Of a stretch of DNA of 64,000 bases, positions 49,901-61,664 are shown one piece after another. Position 1 is the first letter of the stretch; each line of letters opens with the position of its first letter. Origin of the DNA: Phymorhynchus buccinoides (Eukaryota > Mollusca > Gastropoda > Neogastropoda > Raphitomidae); assembly GCA_017654935.2 (NCBI GenBank), contig CM065680.1:39039777-39103776 (forward strand), read 5' to 3'. The notes below the pieces were generated by a model. It did no database searches. It had not been told where the DNA came from and saw nothing but the letters and a program-made list of their open reading frames with translations. Position numbers and translations under genes: made by a program.

Positions 49901-52900
49901 CCATTGGTTTTGTTCACCTCAAACACTTCCTGCCATTCGAAATCAACAAATCATTCACCTAAAAGACTTCCTGACATCCTAATTCAAAGTGAGTTACTGA
50001 CAAATTATTCACTATAACAGTATAAGACATCCTGCTATCTAAAATCATTAAACATGTTACTGACAAATAATCCAACTACAAGACTTCTTGCCATCCCAAA
50101 TCATCAAGGGTATTACTGACAAATCATTCACCCCCAAGACTTCTTGCTATCCCAAATCATTAAGTGAGTTATTGACAAATCATTCACCCTTATGACTTCT
50201 TACCTTCCAAAATCATCAAGCATGTTACTGACAAATCATTCACCTAAAAGACTTCTTGCCATCCCAAATCATCAAGCGTGTTACTGACAAATCATTGACA
50301 CAAAAGACTTCCTGCCATCCCAAATCAAAGTGAGTTACTGACAAATCATTCACCTCGATGACTTCCTGCCATCCCAAATCATAAAGTGTGTTACTGACAA
50401 ATCATTCACCTACAAGACTCCCTGCCATCCCAAATCATCAAGTGTGTTACTGATAAATCATTCACCCCCAAGACTCCCTGCCATCCCAAATCATCAAGTG
50501 TGTTACTGACAAATCATTCACCCCCAAGACTACCTGCCATCCCAAATCATCAAGTGTGTTACTGACAAATCATTCACCTAAAGACTTCTTGCCATCCCAA
50601 ATCATCAAGCGCGTTACTGACAAATCATTCACCCCCAAGACTTCTTGCTATCCCAAATCATCAAGTGTGTTACTGACAAATCATTGACATAAAAGACTTC
50701 CTGCCATCCTAAATCATCAAACGCGTTACTGACAAATCATTCACCCCCAAGACTTCTTGCCATCCCAAATCATCAAGTGTGTTACTGACAAATCATTCAC
50801 CTAAAAGACTTCCTGCCATCCCAAATCATCAAGCGTGTTACTAACAAATCATTCACCCCCAAGACTCCCTGCCATCCCAAATCATCAAGTGCGTTACTGA
50901 CAAATCAATCACCCCCAAGACTTCTTGCCATCCCAAATCATCAAGCGTGTTACTGACAAATCATTCACCCCCAAGACTTCTTGCCATCCCAAATCATCAA
51001 GTGTGTTACTGACAAATCATTCACCCCCAAGACTACCTGCCATCCCAAATCATCAAGTGTGTTACTGACAAATCATTCACCTAAAAGACTTCTTGCCATC
51101 CCAAATCATCAAGCGTGTTACTGACAAATCATTCACCCCCAAGACTTCTTGCCATCCCAAATCATCAAGCGTGTTACTGACAAATCATTCACCCCCAAGA
51201 CTTCTTGCCATCCCAAATCATCAAGTGTGTTACTGACAAATCATTCACCCCCAAGACTACCTGCCATCCCAAATCATCAAGTGTGTTACTGACAAATCAT
51301 TCACCTAAAAGACTTCTTGCCATCCCAAATCATCAAGTGTGTTACTGACAAATCATTCACCTAAAAGACTTCTTGCCATCCCAAATCATCAAGTGTGTTA
51401 CTGACAAATCATTCACCTAAAAGACTTCTTGCCATCCCAAATCATCAAGTGTGTTACTGACAAATCATTGACATAAAAGACTTCCTGCCATCCCAAATCA
51501 TCAAGCGTGTTACTGACAAATCATTCACCCCCAAGACTTCTTGCCATCCCAAATCATCAAGTGTGTTACTGACAAATCATTCACCTAAAAGACTTCCTGC
51601 CATCCCAAATCATCAAGCGTGTTACTAACAAATCATTCACCCCCAAGACTCCCTGCCATCCCAAATCATCAAGTGCGTTACTGACAAATCAATCACCCCC
51701 AAGACTTCTTGCCATCCCAAATCATCAAGCGTGTTACTGACAAATCATTCACCCCCAAGACTTCTTGCCATCCCAAATCATCAAGTGTGTTACTGACAAA
51801 TCATTCACCCCCAAGACTCCCTGCCATCCCAAATCATCAAGTGCGTTACTGACAAATCAATCACCCCCAAGACTTCTTGCCATCCCAAATCATCAAGCGT
51901 GTTACTGACAAATCATTCACCCCCAAGACTTCTTGCCATCCCAAATCATCAAGTGTGTTACTGACAAATCATTCACCTAAAAGACTTCCTGCCATCCCAA
52001 ATCATCAAGCGTGTTACTAACAAATCATTCACCCCCAAGACTCCCTGCCATCCCAAATCATCAAGTGCGTTACTGACAAATCAATCACCCCCAAGACTTC
52101 TTGCCATCCCAAATCATCAAGCGTGTTACTGACAAATCATTCACCCCCAAGACTTCTTGCCATCCCAAATCATCAAATGTGTTACTGACAAATCATTCAC
52201 CCCCAAGACTCCCTGCCATCCCAAATCATCAAGTGCGTTACTGACAAATCAATCACCCCCAAGACTTCTTGCCATCCCAAATCATCAAGCGTGTTACTGA
52301 CAAATCATTCACCCCCAAGACTTCTTGCCATCCCAAATCATCAAGTGTGTTACTGACAAATCATTCACCCCCAAGACTACCTGCCATCCCAAATCATCAA
52401 GTGTGTTACTGACAAATCATTCACCTAAAAGACTTCCTGCCATCCTAAATCAAAGTGAGTTACTGACAAATCATTCACCTCGATGACTTCCTGCCATCCC
52501 AAATCATCAAGTGTGTTACTGACAATCATTCACCCCCAAGACTCCCTGCCATCCCAAATCATCAAGCGTGTTTCTGACAAATCATTCACCCCCAAGACTC
52601 CCTGCCATCCCTCCCAAATCATTAAAAACTAGGTTCAGACATATAATCCAAATACATGTCTGTTTGTCTGTTTTCTTCTTCTTTTTTGTCCTTTTTTTTT
52701 TTTTGCTCTTCTTTTTACGTTGAATAACAAAACTGACCATAACCGTGTGCTTTATTTGAGCACTCACAAAATATTGTTTGCTATAAAGTCAAAATACTAT
52801 TATTACCGTATTTTCAGGACTACAAAGCGCACCGTTGTCTAAGCCTCACCCCCCGAATTTTATTAAAATTCTGGCAAAAAACAACGATAAAGCCGCATTC

Positions 52901-53848
52901 AGTGTCTAAGCCGCAAGAGACTGAAAAGGAAAAACGAACCTGAGAAGACAAGCAGACGAACTCGTGATCGAAAGCCACGGCAACTTCAACGGCCCGTGTT
53001 GCACTCACACACAAACTACACATAACAGTACAGACCTAATCTTCGCCATAACGGACCTACTAAATACTGGATTCTGCACAACGACACAACACAACACAAA
53101 ACATGACAAAGTAACGCTCTGGCAGTTCATTTTCAGTCACAGTTTGCACACATGGAACTTTTACCGCGCATACAACTCGACTGACAAAATTGTGCTGCAC
53201 ACACCGCAGATACGAAATCACGGCAAACGCTAATGCGCCAGCTGCTTTCATTTATCGGATTTTGCAAGTTGTTTGCATTCAGCGAGTGTTTCAGTGCACA
53301 CACTAACGCCGATTTATCAGTTTGATAACGGAAAGGAGCTGCTTTTCAACTTATTTTTTTGTAAAGTGAGACCATTCAGTGATTCACTGAGTTCCAACTT
53401 ATGGAGTGTGACCGATCACCTAGTTTCAACTTGGAAGTCAACTTTGCATTTACGTATGCACAGAGTTCGTAAAGATCGACACGATCGCGACTGTTTCAGT
53501 TCAAACTTTGATCATAAACTGCTCAGTGATGACACATGTGCATAAAAGTGGTGAAATTTAGTGGTCAGATCGTGATATCGCTTAAATTCTTCAATTTCGG
53601 AATGAGAATGGTTCGTTTTTACCGATATTGACGGTCACGATGTCTACACTAACAGGTTGGAGTTGACGACGAGCCTGAAATAGATTCGGGAAAATCCGCG
53701 TATGAGCCGCATTCGCTGTCTTAGCCGCTGGGGTAAAAGTTGAGGGAAAAAGTAGCGGCTTATAGCCCGGAAAATACGGTAACCTCTTCAGTGCTTACGA
53801 CATACAAATTATATAGTCCTCTATAATGCTTCAGTACTTGCCGCCGAC

Positions 53849-53900
<52 letters not shown>

Positions 53901-56900
53901 TGCTTTAATAAAACTTTTCTGTGTCCAATGTCTTTATTTGTGAACCTCAGAAACAAAACCAGTTAACGTTAACTTTGAGTAATGTTCGTGTTCAAAAACA
54001 AACAAAAAACAAACAAACTATTCTCCATTTCAAATGCACTAACTTTTCAGTCCTTCAGAGTAGGGGTACGGAGCTGGCTATTCACTGAGATTTTCCTTTC
54101 ATACTATATATATATATATATATATAAATACGTCGGAGCTAAGTAGCGATTTTACCGCATTCAAAAGTTGTGCGGCAAACCGGCGCCGCATACCCAGCTA
54201 ATAGGCGGCACTGAAGGGGTTTAAAAACAAAAAAACTTACCGACGAAATCGGCTGGTTGTCCACTCACCGTAATATCATATCCTTGATAGGTGACTAGTG
54301 AGCCCCCTCTGCTGTAAGCTCTGATGGTGCTGCGCAGCAAAGTGAAGCGAAGGTCGGCAGTTTGATCAGAATCTCTGGCAGTCAGCTGAAGCACTTCCGT
54401 CCCCCCTGCAGCACCTGAAACAGCCGTGCAAATTTTGTTGGTGTCTGCTCAACCAAGACGCACCTAACAAATGCTGGACAAATTATGTAATTTATGGGAG
54501 GGGGGGGCAAAACAAGTATGGGCCTAGTATCATCCTAAAAATGACTTTGCAAAGACAAGTGACAAAAATGAATTGTGGGGGAAAGGGAATGAACAGCAAC
54601 TCTATAAGAACATGAAAATTTCCTATTACTTTAACCATGTCTAATAAAGATCTTGCCTTCTGACTTTCTCGTGATGTTAAATTGTGGAACAGAAAAGAAA
54701 GTTTCAAAATTGATGTCACCAATACCATGGAAGATCTTATAAGTTTGTATAAGGCTGCCTCTCAACCTCCTACCCTTAAGAGAGTGTAAGTTTAGGTGTC
54801 TTAGCCTTTCAATATATGACATGTTTTTACATTCTTTTAGCAGTTTTGTGACCCACCATAAGGCACCTACCTTCACTGATCACCTCAGTGTACGACTGCG
54901 GCACAAACAGAGGGGCTTTGTTGTTGGCATCCTCCACGGTGACAAACAAGGTGGCTGTCGCCGTAAATTGCGGGAAACCCCCGTCAAAGGCTAGAATCTG
55001 TACACACAGTAAGCTTTAATTACACTTAATCACTCAACTCATTCAACACTGGCCGATTGTTTCCCTTTACAACCGTTCAACACGAATGTACGCTATAGCG
55101 TACATAGCGTTTAACCATTCACAATTCACAACTCCGCAAAGCCATGCAACCCAAACTGGTATAGAAGTGTTCCTCTACGGTCCCTTAATAGTTTTCAACC
55201 AATGAAATCACTTCCAGTCTATTTTTAGTACCGCAATGAATCACTACCCCTCTCTTCGTCTTCTTTGTCATGCTTTTTTTTTAAAATCTGCTAATAATAA
55301 AAAATTTACTTTGGAATTATAACATATGCTAGCTTTTATATTTCAAAACTGTGCAGTTAAGCATTATTTTTTTTAATAATTTGTATGCAATGATGCTATC
55401 CTGCTTAGTGTGGAATGTTTGTGCGTGGCATGTACGCTATAGCGTACATTAGTATTGAGAGAATGTCCCATATGTGCCTACCCGGGTCGAGAGGACGTAA
55501 AACACCAAAATTCATTCATTAGTATTGAGAGAGTTAAAGGCTAGAATCTGTTCACACAGTACAAAGCACGCATTCAATCAGGCAGTTTTTTTTAATATAT
55601 TTTTATTTTTATTAATCAATCAGGCAGTTTTAACGCAACCACAATCCTGACCCTCAAACGTGTTTTTTGGGGTGACACAGTAAGTCTTAATTATTCAACC
55701 ACCAGGCAGTTTTAACATAACCGCGATCCTGACCCTTAAACAGGTTTTATTTGTGACACAGTAAGTTTTAATTACACTTAATCACTTTAACCCTTTCACT
55801 GCCAACCATATTTCAACCAAAAATGTCCATTAAATTTACCTGGGTAGAGAACAAAACCCATCTGCAGTATTGGCGATTATTCTGTGACGTATATAAAATA
55901 AGGTCTATCCTTACTTCCCAAAACTAAGGCAATAGGGTCTTTGGGTAATAGACTCCAATTTGATGCCTTTTATAATGACATAGGTGTTAAATCACTGTGG
56001 TGCTAAAATGCGACTTTGGCAGTGAAAGGGTTAAAGGATAGAATCTGTTCACACATTGCAAAGCACGCGTTCAACCAGGCAGTTTTAACATAACAGCAAT
56101 CCTGACCCTAAAACATTTTTTTTTTGTGACAGTAAGTTTTCATTACACTTGATCACTTCAAAGGCTAGAATCTGTTAACACAGTACAACGCACACATTCA
56201 ACCGGGCAGTTTTAACACAACCACAATCCTGACCCTCCAAAGTTTTCTGTGACACAGTAAGTTTTCATTACACTTGATCACTTCAAAGGCTAGAATCTGT
56301 TAACACAGTACAACGCACACATTCAACCGGGCAGTTTTAACACAACCACAATCCTGACCCTCCAAAGTTTTCTGTGACACAGTAAGTTTTCATTACACTT
56401 GATCACTTCAAAGGCTAGAATCTGTTAACACAGTACAACGCACACATTCAACCGGGCAGTTTTAACACAACCACAATCCTGACCCTCCAAAGTTTTCTGT
56501 GACACAGTAAGTTTTCATTACACTTGATCACTTCAAAGGCTAGAATCTGTTAACACAGTACAAAGCACACATTCAACCAGGCAGTTTTAACACAACCACA
56601 ATCCTGACCCTCCAAAGTTTTCTGTGACACAGTAAGTTTTCAATGCACTTGATCACTTCAAAGGCTAGAATCTGTTAACACAGTACAAAGCACACATTCA
56701 ACCAGGCAGTTTTAACACAACCACAATCCTGACCCTCCAAAGTTTTCTGTGACACAGTAAGTTTTCATTACACTTAATCACTTATTGCATGAACTCTCAT
56801 TATGTTGATTTGGATTGAAAAGCAGTATTTTTTGCTTTGCTTGGTAGTAGCCTTAGTTTACAAATGCTTTCCAGGTTCATGGTTAGTGAACTTTGACTTG

Positions 56901-59900
56901 GACCTCCTTTTTTTCAGGTCCTTATTCCCATCTTATTCATAACCCTTTCAACGTCAGCCATTTTGCAGCTAAAAACTTTCATTACACTTACCTGGGTATA
57001 GAAAAGATTCTGTACGCAATATTGGGAATTCTCTGTGACATGCATAAAATAAGGCTTATCCTTACTTCCCAAAATGAAGAACATAAGGTCACTGGATACC
57101 AGACCCTCATTTGATGCCTTTCAGTGACATGGGTGTTAAATCATTGTGGTGCCAAGAGGCGACAGTGGCGATGAAAGGGTTAAGAGCGCATTTTTCTAGA
57201 ATGTTTTCCCCCCGATATGTTTTTGAAGTTCATGCAATTGACGGTTGCGCGACCTTGACACACTAACAAGGGTCAGCCAATCACTAGCCGCGATTTTGGG
57301 CACACCCTTACCGCGTTTGAGAGACAAAGCCTACCTTGGACATGCTAGCGTTGTCTAAGGCTCTGTGTAGTAGTGGTAAAGAGAGATGTGTTTGTTGTTT
57401 TCGAGAAGATTTTTGCTTAAATAGTTCAGAAATGTGCCCCGGCTTCATGCTATTCGGACACAACATACCCAACACACACACACACTCACTCACACACACA
57501 CACACACACACACACAGTGGCCGATCGTGGATATCGTAATAAACAAAGCGTGCATGCGCACACACATGCATGCACGCACATGCACATACGCATGCACGCA
57601 TGCATGCACACGCTCGTGCGCACACACACACACACACTATTTCGGTGTCTCTGTTCTATCTGTCATTTTTCCCCCCAACTGTTTCCTCTCCTCTCCCTTT
57701 CCACTACGATTACTGTTGTCAGTATTTTGTACATGATTATGGTATTGTGCTTGCGGAACATAATAATATTTATGTGTATTTTTTCCATATATTTCATTGT
57801 AAATTGATTTTTTGGTTTACAGTTTTTGCTTTTCATCTTGTTTGCTTCAGTTGTATTTCTTATTTATTTATGACGACAGGATAAAAAAAAGTTTTGTTTA
57901 GCTTATTCCTTTATCGTCATTAAAGATCATTTTGACTTGACTTGACTTGACACACATAGAGGTAAAAGTCAAGGAACTTAATGGGTTTTTAAAAAAATGT
58001 GTGAGAAAGGGTCAAAAACAGGGGATGGGGAGTCTGTGTGTTTGGTTAAAGAGTCAGGGCGGGGGTGGGTGGGTGAGGGGTGTTCGAAGGCCAACAGAAG
58101 TTGACAATATTTTTTAATGAAAAAGAAGCAATGAAGGCCTCCCCTGGAAGAATATGCTAAATCTATGGATTAAAATTACATTTCCGACTTTTATTTTCCT
58201 TTATTTATTTTTTATTTTTTCTTCTTTTACATGTATCAATAATCCGCATCTGAAAACTTAATGACACAGTCTACCTCTATCAATTACCACCAGGCACGCA
58301 CACACACTCACTCACACATGTGCGTGCGTGCGTGCGCTCACTCGCGCGCATGCACTTACATAACCATAAATACATCACACGCATTTGCGTGCAAACACAC
58401 TTGCACACTTTTCTATATCAGGCCAGCTATGTGCGCAAGCTTGAACACATAAGCCTTGGCCTATATAATAATCTGTGTGTGCACATACATATGCATATGT
58501 GCACGTGCACATATACATTGCTGCACACATATGTACGAGCCTGTGTACTCATACCTAGGACTACATAACATACACGCGTACACCCACATAGCCTACTACT
58601 ACACACACAAGCATTTGCGCGAGCACTGACAAATCGCACACATTTATGTTTTCCCAATCGTATGCATGCACGCATGCACGCACGCGCACGTCCACACACA
58701 CATTTACGCACGCGCGCACGCGCGCACACACATACACATTGGCGCATGCAAAGGCACTGGGGTGCATACACACACGTGCACGCACATACTGGCATGCATG
58801 CTAAACGTGCATCACATATACTATCACATGTGAGTACACCACACACACATGCACGCGCGCGCGCACACACACACACACACACATTGGTACCCACATGCCC
58901 GCAAATGCCTGCGCGCATACCAAACATCCATTATGCTATCATATGCGCGTGCAACACACACACACATAGACACACGCACGCGTACACACACACGCTCCTT
59001 CCCACGCACTCACACAAAGGTATATACACACATACACGCGCGCGCGCACTCGTTAGATGAATATACACGCTGTCTTCATGTCTAATTTGTGCTGGAATGA
59101 ACGTCTCTGCACTGTGGTTTAGAGCCAACACTGTCCTAGGGTCTAAAAATACACGAGTGGGTGGAGTGATCTCGCAGATTTGCAACCGTCAATTACCAGG
59201 TAGTTGTTTCACGTTTTCGAATCTTAGGCTTTTACTTGTCTCATATACACAGAATACTTTACTGTGTGCTCTCATTTCAGTTATTCAAAACATTTTTCAT
59301 TTTAGAATGACGCCTGATTTTTTTCTGGAAAAGGGATGTGGAAGGAGGGCAGTGGGGGGGGGGGGGGGGGGGGGCGGAGGTTGCAAAGGGGGACAAGTCA
59401 AGTCTGGAAAATAAATTCAAGTTGTGAGCATACAAGTTGTGAGCATACATGGTACTGAAAAGTAAACAGCCCAATGGAAATTAAATCTGCTACTTTACAA
59501 AGACATGGAGGTGCATGAGTCTATATAAAGAGACATAAAATTCACAAGAACATGAATAACATCAATGCAGGTAGCTTACTTGAACCTCCAGACCGTTCCG
59601 CATTTCCTCAAAGTCAAAAACGGGGTTCAATGATGTGTACACCGAGTTTTCTTTCATAGCGAAATTCCCCAATGCTCCCACACCAGTTACGTAGCTGATT
59701 CGTCCGTTGGTGCCGTAGTCCTCATCAGTCGCAGACACTGGCAGCAGGGAAACATCTGTTGATGAAGAAAAAGTAGAGCCCACTTAAGACAAAGATAGCA
59801 AGAACTAGGGGGTTTTATGGCATAAGTTTTCCCACTCCTGGCAAATTTCCTCTTTGATCTTACAATATTTTCCCCCCACAAGCACTGCAGCACATACTTT

Positions 59901-61622
59901 TCATTAGTCGTGATAAACTTTTGAAGTTTCAAAAGATGAGTAGGAACACATTTCTCAAAATACAATGCAAAAGGTGCATGCAAATGCTATTTGCAAATAA
60001 ACGATTCAGTCACTTTTAACCCTTTCACCGCCAATGTCGCATTTATGCACCACACTGATTTAACACCCATGCTACTAAAAGGCATGAAAGTTGGATCAGT
60101 TATCCAATATCCTTATGTTCTTAATTTTGGGAGATAAGGAAAGGGTTTATTTGATACATGTTATTGGGGGATTCACAGCACTGCAGATGCCAACTTTTCG
60201 TTACCTAGGTAAGTTTGAGAGAAAAGTTTGGATGAAAAATGGCTGGCGGTGAAAGGGTTAAAACTAACTTGAAATCTTGTCTAGATTTTGAAAATGGTAA
60301 AAAAATAGAATAAAAAAAACTCTGTGTAAAAACTACAACATGAAACTGCAAGCCAAATCATCATTGATTTAAGTGAACAACAATTCTTTAGTTGCTCTCC
60401 GTCATGTTGTAGACTTGTACTGTCAATAACAATTAAACACACACAACAAATTACGCAAACATAAAGTGTGCATGACAATAAAATGGGTAAATAATGCTGT
60501 ATGCTCAGGACTGTTTGCGTTGTCCCTATTCCTTTTAGTTCAATTCTATACCTATCCCTTTTCCTGAGAGATATTGCATATCACATCTTATTCCAGATTA
60601 AAGTATAAACCCTTCTTACCAGGCATGGTTCTGGGAGCTGACTTGAGTCCACTAATAACCCCTAAGACACATTTAATAAGTTTTCCATTGCACTGTTCAA
60701 AACCTTCTTTAATATGCCATCAACCCCAAAATTATTTTCCTTTATTCTAAAGCGAATCTAAAGCCTGGATATTCATTCACAGACACCCCCCCCCCCCTGG
60801 AAATACTGCTGGGTGGGGTGGGGGCTTTGTACAAATAGTTCCCCCACCTTCTGGAAGTTCTGTGCTTGTAACTTCCTCTAGTCTGTCATTCTCTTTGACT
60901 CTGCTTTTTCCCTTTGCTTACTACTGTCATCTACCATCTTTCTACCTAACTGGTCGGTTCTCCTGCATTTTTTCAAGAAATCCTTACAAAAACTTTCTCC
61001 AGCTGAGGACAGACATGCTGGGCCAAAGTCTTTCTTATTTAGGTGCATAATGGCAGCATGATGCATCTGCACTCATAACTGACAGGAAACAGTGTGAGCG
61101 ATTGATGAAGAAGAAAAAGAAGAAGAAGAAGAAGAAGAAGAAGAAAAAGAAGAAGAAGAAGAAGAAGAAGAAGAAGAAACATTTTACAGAACAGTTAATC
61201 TTATGTCTTCCTATCAAGATTATATAAAAAAAAATACATATAAAAATACACAGAGAAAACAGTAACAAACCGGGTCCAATGGTCTCTTTAATATTCACAT
61301 AATATTGTCTAGGGTTGAACACGGGGGGAAAGTCATTGGTAGCCTGCAATCAGTAAACAAAAAAAATCAATCAATTAAAATAACATAATAAATTGAACAA
61401 ATTAAGATAATTCAAATATTGCGAAAGAAAATAATAGAATTCTGTAGTGTAACCATTCTGAGCCATCTTTATAATATTCAAATTTGATTCACAGGGATTA
61501 CATTGATATGGCTTGTCATTTTGTGAATTTGACTTCATGCATAAGGCCTAAGGAACCAATGTGCCAAGTTTCATTATGTTCGGTTCAGTGGTCTTGGCAT
61601 TACCACATGGAACATATTTTGA

Positions 61623-61664
<42 letters not shown>

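Larger units (their letters stand above)
54983..56784 (-). repeat. 125 bp minisatellite seeded at exon 4 acceptor, with insertions
   Basis: Five close units of 125 bp (starting 56160, 56285, 56410, 56535, 56660) plus older diverged ones back to the exon. Each unit in transcript sense has TTAACAG|ATTCTAGCCTTTGA, matching the acceptor and 14 bases of exon 4. Two MITEs (55033-55466, 55787-56034) interrupt the older part. Confidence 0.92.

Noticed and set aside
49926..52620. Possible CRISPR-like array (regular ~56 bp repeats)
   Set aside because: No distinct spacers, units vary throughout, and the context is an intron of a eukaryotic gene.
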